From: Variovorax boronicumulans NBRC 103145
Lineage (GTDB): Bacteria; Pseudomonadota; Gammaproteobacteria; Burkholderiales; Burkholderiaceae_C
Length of the DNA: 61,113 nucleotides
Assembly: GCF_001591345.1 (NCBI RefSeq)
Contig: NZ_BCUS01000026.1
Coordinates: 1-61,113 of the forward strand
Direction: 5' to 3'
Shown here piece by piece: positions 20,256-27,446 of the stretch (its first letter is position 1; every line of letters starts with the position of its first letter). The notes under the pieces were generated by a model. That model made no database searches and was not told the origin of the DNA. It saw only the letters and a list, made by a program, of their open reading frames with translations. The translations under genes and the position numbers were made by a program.

Positions 20256-21349
20256 TGAGAAATTACAGAAATAATCTGACTTATCTGGCGATATACGATA
20301 GAAATAAATTCCCAGGAATTCACAAAAAGATTTTCGGGTTTGTTTCGGTCGCTAAAAAAATCGGGTTGGCGGCGAGTCTCTCCAACATTGAGGGGGCGTC
20401 CGCTATTGGCCGTCTTCTGGGGCTTGCAAAAAAAATCGCGGTCGCAGGAAAGTCTAATTTGATTATTAGATGGCCTGCATATGGGGGATTTTTGCTTTTC
20501 CTCCCTATTATTTTTGCTCGACTATCGGGCTCCTTTATCGTCGCTGATGTACCAACACCGCGAGCCGTGGCGCTCGCTGAGATAGCAAATGGAAATCAGA
20601 ATTTCCTGAAAAAAATTCTTTCTCTTTTGGCCGTCGTTCTCGATGGGCCTTGGGTCCTCTGGCCGGTCAACCGAGTGATTCAATATGCAGAAGAGTCTTG
20701 TTATTTTTCATTTTTGAACGAGCGTAGGACTTATTTGATGGGAAATGGGATAGACGTGAGCTCAATTCCCTTAAAAATGAATTCTGAGAATTCTTCAAGA
20801 AAAGTACATTTGATTGCCGTCGCGAATGTGGAAAGCTGGCATGGTTACGATAGGGTTATCCGAGGAATTGCTGCTTATCGCAAGAATGTCAAAGATGAAT
20901 TTGCGGTAACTTTTTCAATAGTCGGAGAGGGAGGGGAAATTCTCGAATTAAAAAAGCTCGTCGTCGAGTTGAACGTCCAATCAGAGGTTGTCTTCTTGGG
21001 AAAAGTAGATGGGAGTGCACTATTTGCGCTGTATGACACCGCAAATGTCGCTATTGGCTCCTTGGGACTTCACAGAAAAGGGCTAACTTCCGCATCATCG
21101 TTGAAAGATCGGGAGTATTGTGCGGTCGGGCTGCCTTTTGTCGCTTCCGGCTTTGATTGTGATTTTCTTCCAGAATATCCATATCGTTATTCAATTCCGT
21201 TGACCGATGATGCGTTAGATATTGAAAAATTGCTTGTCTGGTATCAAAATATCAAACCAGTGAATTCAAACGAAATAAGAAATTATGCCTCCCTGCATTG
21301 TGATTTTGGGGCAAAAATAAGAAAAATACTTTCATTGGATTCCATTTAA
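20255..21349 (+). CDS. Glycosyltransferase, GT4-like (divergent)
   Basis: This 364-residue protein has a C-terminal half typical of GT-B glycosyltransferases: AVANVESWHGYDRVI, then VTFSIVGEGGEILELKKLV and a VVFLGKVDGSALFALYDTANVAIGSL-like segment. The N-terminal acceptor domain is poorly conserved. It probably adds one sugar of the repeat unit on the cytoplasmic face. The usual GT4 E-x7-E motif is not clear: the region after GSLG carries LTSASSLKDREYCAVGLPFV, as in GT4 members that use a reduced motif. The gene is AT-rich and coupled to the polymerase gene. Confidence 0.75.
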   Translation: MRNYRNNLTYLAIYDRNKFPGIHKKIFGFVSVAKKIGLAASLSNIEGASAIGRLLGLAKKIAVAGKSNLIIRWPAYGGFLLFLPIIFARLSGSFIVADVPTPRAVALAEIANGNQNFLKKILSLLAVVLDGPWVLWPVNRVIQYAEESCYFSFLNERRTYLMGNGIDVSSIPLKMNSENSSRKVHLIAVANVESWHGYDRVIRGIAAYRKNVKDEFAVTFSIVGEGGEILELKKLVVELNVQSEVVFLGKVDGSALFALYDTANVAIGSLGLHRKGLTSASSLKDREYCAVGLPFVASGFDCDFLPEYPYRYSIPLTDDALDIEKLLVWYQNIKPVNSNEIRNYASLHCDFGAKIRKILSLDSI

Positions 21350-21364
21350 ACTTGTGAGCTACTA

Positions 21365-22249
21365 ATGTTTGTTTCTATTGGAATTCCAATTTTCAACGCG
21401 GAGGCATATATTGCAGATGCAGTGCGTTCAGTGTTTTCTCAGACACATAAAAATTGGGAACTGATTTTGGTTGACGATGGGTCAACTGACAGGTCGTTGG
21501 AAATAATAAATGGCATCCGCGATTCGCGAATTCGAATTATTTCCGATGGTTTAAATAGAGGCCTTCCATTCCGGCTAAATCAAATTTCCAAAGAGGCCAA
21601 ATTTGATTATTTGGCTCGAATGGATGCGGATGATTTAATGTCTCCTCAGCGCCTTGAGAAGCAGTTAAGATTTTTGGTCGAAAATCCAAACTTTGATCTC
21701 GTTACTTCAGGCGTATGCTCAATAACAAATAGCAACTTCCCGGCGGGATTTCGTGTCGGAGACAAATCCCCCTCTATTAGCGGAAAAAATTTGCTGCTTG
21801 GTAGAAATCAAATTGTGCACGCCGCGATGTTGGGAAGGCGCGCATGGTTTTTACGAAATCCCTATGATGTAAATCTCAGACGAACTGAGGATTACGAGTT
21901 GTGGTTGCGCACTTTTTCTATGGATGATTTTAAAATCTCGATCATCAATGAGCCGCTGTATTATTACCGAGAAGAAAACAGTGCAACAATCGAAAAATTG
22001 TTGGCCGCCTATTCGAGTCAAAGGGAGCTTTATAAAAAGTTCGGGCCCAAGTATTTTACAGCGATAGAGCTTAATGCTCTATTTGTTAAATCCTTCGGAA
22101 AATCGGCTGCGGTTCGCTTATTGAAATTTGTCAATAGACTCGACTTAATGGTGAGTCGTCGAAATAAACCGATTCTCGACAAGCAGATGCTGGCCGAATT
22201 TGAAGAAGAGATTCGTCGTGTCCTGAGCTTTCCCGTCGCTGGTCTTTGA
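21365..22249 (+). CDS. Glycosyltransferase family 2
   Basis: This 294-residue GT-A enzyme has a classic GT2 N-terminus (VSIGIPIFNAEAYI, then LVDDGSTDRS) and the metal/nucleotide motif MDADD near residue 88. A later ED (RRTEDYELWLR) supplies the probable catalytic base. It is expected to be an inverting transferase acting on the lipid-linked repeat unit in the cytosol. It starts 15 bp after the previous gene. Composition is AT-rich. Confidence 0.88.
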   Translation: MFVSIGIPIFNAEAYIADAVRSVFSQTHKNWELILVDDGSTDRSLEIINGIRDSRIRIISDGLNRGLPFRLNQISKEAKFDYLARMDADDLMSPQRLEKQLRFLVENPNFDLVTSGVCSITNSNFPAGFRVGDKSPSISGKNLLLGRNQIVHAAMLGRRAWFLRNPYDVNLRRTEDYELWLRTFSMDDFKISIINEPLYYYREENSATIEKLLAAYSSQRELYKKFGPKYFTAIELNALFVKSFGKSAAVRLLKFVNRLDLMVSRRNKPILDKQMLAEFEEEIRRVLSFPVAGL

Positions 22250-22275
22250 ATGCGGGTGTAAACGAGGGCAATGCC

Positions 22276-23439
22276 GTGATTGGTAAAATTCTAATTGTTA
22301 CGACGGTTCCCGAAACAATGCTCACTATTCTTAAAGGCCAGCCTGAATATCTTTCCAGATTTTTTAATATAGAACTGGTGAGCGGTCAAGAAGCCGGGCG
22401 GAATGAGGTGGCGGCTGAGGAGAATTTGACCGTTTACCTGGTTCCTATGGTGAGAGGAATTAATCCTGTACGAGATGTTGTCTCCATTTTTCGAATGGCA
22501 GCGTTAATTTTTAGGATTCGCCCTAGCTTAATTCACTCATATACTCCCAAGGCGGGCTTGGTCTCTATGCTGGCAGGTTGGATATGCAGAACCCCTCGGC
22601 GTGTTCATACCTTTACTGGGCTTATTTTCCCGACGGCGTACGGATTAAAGAGGTCGTTATTGATTTATGTAGACCGTCTGATATGCGCCTGCGCGACGCA
22701 CATCGTGCCAGAAGGATACGGAGTAAAACGAGATCTGGAGAGGTTTGGAATAACAACTAAGCCCCTGAATGTGATAGGGTACGGCAATATAGCTGGAGTC
22801 GACACTGAATATTTTTCCCCCTTGGGGTTGGATGTCTCTGCGAGGGGGGAGAGGCTTCGCCGGGAATTAAAAATTCCGGAATCCAGTAGGGTTTTTTGTT
22901 TTGTTGGGCGATTGAATAGGGATAAGGGAATTGGGGAGCTGATTTCTGCTTTTAGGAATTTGCCGCCAAACGCTCGATTGATCGTGGTGGGAGCGCTAGA
23001 TAAGACTGCTCCTGTTGAGGGTCGAATTTTGAATGAGATTAAATTTCATCCGCGTATTCACTTGCTTGGTTTTTTAGAAGATATCCGCCCAGCATTATTT
23101 ATCTCTGATCTCCTCGTTCTTCCAAGTTATCGAGAAGGGTTTCCGAACGTGGTTTTGCAGGCCGGAGCGATGTCTCTTCCCGTAATCGCAACTGATATTA
23201 ATGGTTGCAATGAGATTGTTGAGCCAGGACTCAATGGTTGGTTGGTTCCTGCAAAAGATTCTCAAGCTCTGAATGTTGCAATGCAAGAATCTCTGTCTAT
23301 GTCTCGCCCCAATTTAAAAAAAATGGGGGAGCGAGCGCGTGCGAGAGTTCAGGAACGCTTTGAGCGTTTTGATCATTGGGGGCGAATGGTGGGTTTTTAT
23401 AAATCACTCCTCAGCTTTGACCGAAAGTCAGTGCGATGA
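22276..23439 (+). CDS. Glycosyltransferase family 4
   Basis: This GT-B retaining glycosyltransferase has 387 residues when started at GTG 22276, which has GAGGG seven bases upstream; an in-frame TTG at 22246 overlaps the previous stop. The N-terminal domain begins IGKILIVTTVPETM and carries THIVPEGYGVKRDL. The C-terminal domain has FVGRLNRDKGIGELI and the E-x7-E nucleotide-sugar motif SYREGFPNVVLQAGAM, followed by ATDINGCNEIV. It resembles WbpH/CapM-type enzymes of O-antigen clusters. Its stop overlaps the epimerase start by four bases (ATGA). Confidence 0.88.
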   Translation: MIGKILIVTTVPETMLTILKGQPEYLSRFFNIELVSGQEAGRNEVAAEENLTVYLVPMVRGINPVRDVVSIFRMAALIFRIRPSLIHSYTPKAGLVSMLAGWICRTPRRVHTFTGLIFPTAYGLKRSLLIYVDRLICACATHIVPEGYGVKRDLERFGITTKPLNVIGYGNIAGVDTEYFSPLGLDVSARGERLRRELKIPESSRVFCFVGRLNRDKGIGELISAFRNLPPNARLIVVGALDKTAPVEGRILNEIKFHPRIHLLGFLEDIRPALFISDLLVLPSYREGFPNVVLQAGAMSLPVIATDINGCNEIVEPGLNGWLVPAKDSQALNVAMQESLSMSRPNLKKMGERARARVQERFERFDHWGRMVGFYKSLLSFDRKSVR

Positions 23440-24470
23440 AAAGAAAAGTTCTTATTACCGGTGGTGCAGGCTACATAGGGTCGCATACCACATTGGCGCT
23501 TTTGCAGGCCGGCTACGATGCTTTTGTTCTGGATAATTTAAGTAATAGCTCCGTGGAGTCGCTGAAAAGAGTAGAGGCTATTGCGGGATGCAGGCTTCGC
23601 TTTGTGGAAGGTGATGTTCTCGACGGCAATCTCTTAGGAAAAATATTTTCTGAGCACCGCATCGACGCCGTTTTGCATTTTGCGGGACTGAAGTCTGTGG
23701 GTGAGAGCATCGAAGATCCACTGGCTTACTATAAAAATAATGTGAATGGAACTTTGCAGCTATGTGACTCCATGGGTAGGGCCGGTGTTTTTAAATTGAT
23801 ATTTAGCTCTTCTGCAACGGTGTATGGGAACTTGTCAAGTATGCCGATCTCGGAGGAGTCGCCCCTCGGGGTGCCAACGAATCCATATGGAAATTCGAAA
23901 ATGATTTCCGAAAAGATTCTTTCCGATTTGGCAAGGTCTAGTAAAGACTGGAAAATCGGGGTTCTGCGATATTTCAATCCTATAGGAGCGCACCCGAGTG
24001 GATTAATTGGGGAGGATCCAAATGGAATTCCGAATAATTTATTGCCTTACATTGCTCAGGTGGCGGTGGGGAAGCTTGATGTTGTTCGCGTTTTTGGTAA
24101 TGACTATCCCACGCCCGATGGAACGGGTATAAGGGATTATATTCATGTCCAAGATTTGGCGGTTGGTCATTTAAAAGCGCTCGCCCATATTGGCAATCGT
24201 TCGGGATTAAATATTTGGAATCTCGGAACGGGGCATGGATATAGCGTTCTTCAAATTATTCGCGCATTTGAGAAGGTAAGTGGGAAGGATATAGCGTTTG
24301 AAGTGGTTGGCCGTCGGGATGGGGATATAGCGGAGTGTTGGTCGAATCCTGATAAGGCTCTGCGAGAGTTGGATTGGAAGGCGGAATGCAGTCTTTTGGA
24401 AATGGTTGCGGATGCTTGGCGCTGGCAATCTAATAACCCCCATGGATACGGAAGTTGTGCGCAGTTTTAA
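23436..24470 (+). CDS. galE: UDP-glucose (or UDP-GlcNAc) 4-epimerase, GalE-like
   Basis: This 344-residue extended SDR epimerase has the NAD motif GGAGYIGSH at the N-terminus, DNLSNSS, the catalytic Ser in FSSSATVYG and the Tyr-Lys pair in NPYGNSK, and RYFNPIGAHPSGLIGEDP. It interconverts UDP-Glc and UDP-Gal and possibly their N-acetyl forms, supplying a galacto-configured precursor for the repeat unit. Substrate preference cannot be settled by eye. It is AT-rich like its upstream neighbours and is translationally coupled to the GT4 gene. Confidence 0.9.
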   Translation: MKRKVLITGGAGYIGSHTTLALLQAGYDAFVLDNLSNSSVESLKRVEAIAGCRLRFVEGDVLDGNLLGKIFSEHRIDAVLHFAGLKSVGESIEDPLAYYKNNVNGTLQLCDSMGRAGVFKLIFSSSATVYGNLSSMPISEESPLGVPTNPYGNSKMISEKILSDLARSSKDWKIGVLRYFNPIGAHPSGLIGEDPNGIPNNLLPYIAQVAVGKLDVVRVFGNDYPTPDGTGIRDYIHVQDLAVGHLKALAHIGNRSGLNIWNLGTGHGYSVLQIIRAFEKVSGKDIAFEVVGRRDGDIAECWSNPDKALRELDWKAECSLLEMVADAWRWQSNNPHGYGSCAQF

Positions 24471-24473
24471 TCG

Positions 24474-25082
24474 ATGAAGCGACTAATTGATTTTTTGCTG
24501 GCTGCGCTTGCCGTTTTGTTGTTTGCGATCCCAATGTTGATAGTTGCGGTGCAAATACGAAGAAAAATTGGCGGCCCAGTTTTGTTTCGGCAAGCTCGTC
24601 CTGGACTTAAGGGGGAGATAATTGAGATTGTAAAGTTCAAAACGATGACGGATGATCGTGACTCGTCCGGCCGTCTGCTGCCAGATTCTCAGCGCCTTAC
24701 CCCTTTTGGTGCTTTTCTTCGATCTAGCAGTTTGGATGAGCTTCCGGGCTTATGGAATGTAATTAGAGGTGATTTGAGTCTAGTAGGACCTCGCCCATTG
24801 CTAGTAGAGTATCTGGCTCTTTACACGCCAGAGCAGGCGCGTCGACATGATGTGAGGCCGGGCGTTACAGGTTGGGCGCAAGTTAACGGGCGCAATGCAT
24901 TGAGTTGGGAGGAGAAATTCAAACTCGATGTCTGGTATGTCGACAACCGGACGCTGTGGCTTGATATGAAAATTCTGTGGTTAACAGTGCGAAAAGTTCT
25001 GGCACGTGATGGCATCAATGCCGCTGGCGAAGCTACGATGCCTCGTTTTACGGGTTCGAACGTTACGAGGAGAGAGCCATGA
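24474..25082 (+). CDS. pglC: Initiating phosphoglycosyl transferase, PglC-like
   Basis: This 202-residue small monotopic phosphoglycosyl transferase has an N-terminal re-entrant hydrophobic segment (about residues 4-25), GGPVLFRQARPG, IVKFKTM, the Asp-Glu catalytic dyad in SSLDELPGLWNV, and GDLSLVGPRPLLVEY. It transfers a sugar phosphate from a UDP-sugar to undecaprenyl phosphate, starting repeat-unit assembly. Size and neighbours (PglD- and PglE-like genes next, PglF-like gene downstream) point to UDP-diacetylbacillosamine as donor, by analogy with Campylobacter PglC. The stop overlaps the next start. GC content begins to rise again in this gene. Confidence 0.88.
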   Translation: MKRLIDFLLAALAVLLFAIPMLIVAVQIRRKIGGPVLFRQARPGLKGEIIEIVKFKTMTDDRDSSGRLLPDSQRLTPFGAFLRSSSLDELPGLWNVIRGDLSLVGPRPLLVEYLALYTPEQARRHDVRPGVTGWAQVNGRNALSWEEKFKLDVWYVDNRTLWLDMKILWLTVRKVLARDGINAAGEATMPRFTGSNVTRREP

Positions 25083-25738
25083 TGTCTTCGCTGTATGGTG
25101 TTTACGGAGCGAGTGGCTGCGGGCGCGGCATTCTTCCGCTTGCTCGAAAAGAACTGCAACAGAGAGGAATTTCGTTAGATCGGCTGGTTTTTGTGGATGA
25201 TCGGCCTGAAATCCGCTTAGTGAATGGCCATCAGGTGCTTAGTTATACCGAGTTTCTGCAGAAGGACGCTACTGAGCGTCATGTCGTATTAGCCATCGCT
25301 GACAGTGCAGTTCGCGAGAAACTTGCAGCGCGTTGTGCTTTCGATGGAGTGAAGCCATGGACGGTGAGGGCGGAAAACAGTGTTCTCATGGATGATGTGA
25401 TTTTGGGTGAGGGAGCCGTTCTTAGTCCTTTCGTCGTTCTAACTTCTAACATTCGAATAGGCCGGTATTTCCACGCCAATCTTTTTAGCTACATCGAGCA
25501 TGACTGTGTGATTGGGGATTTTGTCACTTTCGCACCGGGCGTAAAATGCAATGGCAACGTACTGATTGAAGAGCATGTCTACATTGGTGCTGGCGCCGTT
25601 ATCAAGCAGGGTAGGCCAGGCAAGCCCCTTCGAATTGGTCGAAACTCGGTAATCGGCATGGGAGCCGTGGTCGTCCGTGACGTTCCGCCGGGTACTACCG
25701 TTGTCGGTAATCCCGCTAAAGCACTTCTGAGAGGTTGA
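25079..25738 (+). CDS. pglD: Sugar O/N-acetyltransferase, PglD/NeuD family
   Basis: This 219-residue two-domain acetyltransferase has an N-terminal nucleotide-sugar binding domain (YGVYGASGCGRGILPLA) and a C-terminal left-handed beta-helix (ILGEGAVLSPFVVLTSNIRIG, then IEEHVYIGAGAVIKQG). It ends in VVVRDVPPGTTVVGNPAK. The PglD catalytic His is probably the one in FSYIEHDCVIGDF. It is predicted to acetylate the 4-amino group of UDP-2-acetamido-4-amino-2,4,6-trideoxy-hexose. The start ATG 25079 overlaps the pglC stop; a second ATG follows immediately. Confidence 0.87.
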   Translation: MMSSLYGVYGASGCGRGILPLARKELQQRGISLDRLVFVDDRPEIRLVNGHQVLSYTEFLQKDATERHVVLAIADSAVREKLAARCAFDGVKPWTVRAENSVLMDDVILGEGAVLSPFVVLTSNIRIGRYFHANLFSYIEHDCVIGDFVTFAPGVKCNGNVLIEEHVYIGAGAVIKQGRPGKPLRIGRNSVIGMGAVVVRDVPPGTTVVGNPAKALLRG

Positions 25739-25744
25739 TCTATT

Positions 25745-26932
25745 GTGTTGAACACTCCTTTTTCCCCGTGGCCTAGCTTTACCTCTGAAGAGGCTGCAGC
25801 TGTGCAACGCGTATTGTTGTCCAACAAAGTCAACTACTGGACTGGCTCGGAATGCCGCGAATTCGAAAAGGAATTTGCGGATTGGGTCGGTACCGTGCGC
25901 GCCGTCGCATTGGCCAATGGGACGTTAGCATTAGATTTAATTCTCAAATGCATGGACATCGGCCCTGGTGACGAAGTGATCGTCACGCCGCGCACTTTCA
26001 TCGCCAGCGTCTCGTGCGTCGTGAATGCTGGGGCAACGCCTGTGTTCGCGGACGTCGATATCGAGAGCGGCAATTTGTCGGCAGAGACCATCGAGCGCGT
26101 GATAACACCGCGGACTAAGGCTGTGATCTGCGTGCACCTCGGTGGGTGGCCCTGCGACATGGATCCGATCATGGCGCTCGCCGCCAGGCACGGCTTCAAG
26201 GTCATTGAAGACTGTGCGCAGGCGCACGGTGCCCGCTATAAGGGTAGGTCAGTCGGATCAATTGGTCATGCGGGCGCGTGGTCCTTCTGCCAAGACAAGA
26301 TCATGACTACGGGCGGTGAAGGCGGCATGGTAACCACCGATGACGAAGAGTTGTGGCGCGCCATGTGGCAATACAAGGACCATGGAAAGAGCTACGAAGC
26401 CGTATACGAGCGAGAACATCCGCCGGGCTTTCGCTGGGTGCACGAGAGTTTTGGCACCAACTGGCGAATGCTGGAGTTGCAGGCCGTCATCGGCCGCATT
26501 CAATTACGTCGCATGACTGATTGGACTGCCGCGCGCACGCGTCATGCGCAGGCCGTGTGGGAAGCTGCGCGACCTCATGCTGCGGCTCGTGTGCCTGTTT
26601 TTACGGACCACGAAGCGGTTGGCAGTGTTCATGCGCACTACAAATGCTATGTCTATGTGCAGCCCAAGAAGTTGGCTGTTGGTTGGAGCCGAGATCGAAT
26701 TGTCGAAACCATTCAAGCGCAGGGCGTGCCTTGCTACCAAGGCTCGTGTTCCGAGGTGTATCTAGAGCGTGCATTTGATGACACTGGGTGGCGGCCGGCT
26801 GATCGATTGTCGGTCGCGCGCGAGTTGGGAGATACCAGCCTGATGTTCTTGGTTCACCCGACTCTGACTTCGATCGAGATGAACACAAGTTGTCAGGTGA
26901 TCGCACAAGTGTTGGCAGGGGCGTCTGCGTGA
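25745..26932 (+). CDS. pglE: UDP-4-keto-6-deoxy sugar aminotransferase, PglE-like
   Basis: This 395-residue DegT/DnrJ/EryC1 aminotransferase has ALANGTLALDLILKCMDIGPGDEV, the IEDCAQAHGARYKG segment and the PLP lysine in CQDKIMTTGGEGG. It is predicted to aminate C-4 of the 4-keto product of the PglF-like dehydratase. GTG 25745 is the likely start, with GAGAGG ten bases upstream; TTG 25748 follows. The CQDK/GGEGG form of the lysine motif clearly differs from the SKPLG form of the WlbC homologue at 16.4 kb, so the two aminotransferases are not recent duplicates. Confidence 0.87.
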   Translation: MLNTPFSPWPSFTSEEAAAVQRVLLSNKVNYWTGSECREFEKEFADWVGTVRAVALANGTLALDLILKCMDIGPGDEVIVTPRTFIASVSCVVNAGATPVFADVDIESGNLSAETIERVITPRTKAVICVHLGGWPCDMDPIMALAARHGFKVIEDCAQAHGARYKGRSVGSIGHAGAWSFCQDKIMTTGGEGGMVTTDDEELWRAMWQYKDHGKSYEAVYEREHPPGFRWVHESFGTNWRMLELQAVIGRIQLRRMTDWTAARTRHAQAVWEAARPHAAARVPVFTDHEAVGSVHAHYKCYVYVQPKKLAVGWSRDRIVETIQAQGVPCYQGSCSEVYLERAFDDTGWRPADRLSVARELGDTSLMFLVHPTLTSIEMNTSCQVIAQVLAGASA

Positions 26933-27300
26933 GGAGTTGGGGCTGCCTTGCGGTCCATGTGACCTTATGGCGTTGGCTGCTGGCGATCGCCATGCTGACG
27001 CTTCTGGTGATCAGTTTGTTTCCTGCATCTATTTCAGTACCGAGCACTGGCTGGGATAAAAGCAATCACGCACTAGGCTTTGCTGTGCTAGCGTTTCTTG
27101 CACATTGGGCGCGACCTACGAATGCCCTGATTGGACTATTGGGACTCTTTAGCTATGGAGCCTTGATTGAGGTGTTGCAGTCATTGACACCTACTCGCTA
27201 TGCCGAATGGAGTGACTTGTGGGCAGATGGCGTGGGACTACTGATCGGTGCGGTTTTTGCCTCACTGGTGCAGGGACTGGCGCCCGAGCGTTCATGCTAG
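26929..27300 (+). CDS. VanZ-like small membrane protein
   Basis: This 123-residue protein has four hydrophobic segments and the VanZ-family pattern DKSNHALGFAVLAFLAHWA followed by SYGALIEVLQSLTPTRYAEWSDLWADGVG, holding the conserved H, E, Q and D residues. GTG 26929 overlaps the aminotransferase stop (GTGA) and has a GGCAGGGG ribosome site, so it is favoured over the in-frame TTG at 26890. VanZ-like proteins are common at the ends of polysaccharide operons; their role there is unproven. Confidence 0.8.
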   Translation: MRSWGCLAVHVTLWRWLLAIAMLTLLVISLFPASISVPSTGWDKSNHALGFAVLAFLAHWARPTNALIGLLGLFSYGALIEVLQSLTPTRYAEWSDLWADGVGLLIGAVFASLVQGLAPERSC

Positions 27301-27330
27301 ACATCATGGTCGCCCTATAGGCGAAGGAAA

Positions 27331-27433
27331 GCCGGCCTCCGGTATACGTACGGCCGGCGCGGCGGGTGAGCGTGGTACCGGCGATGGCGCTGATGCGGTG
27401 AAAAATGGCCCCTGTAGGCTCGGCAACGCCGAG
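27331..27433 (+). promoter_or_regulatory. Two stem-loops in the leader of the beta-helix gene
   Basis: A 7-bp GC stem (GCCGGCC at 27331-27337 with GGCCGGC at 27352-27358, 14-nt loop) and a 6-bp stem with a 3-nt loop (CTCGGC-AAC-GCCGAG, 27419-27433) lie between the vanZ stop and the next gene. The second ends two bases before the ribosome site AAGGA (27436-27440). Neither has a T-run. They could limit read-through or translation of the next gene. Confidence 0.35.
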
Positions 27434-27446
27434 TGAAGGATTTTGG

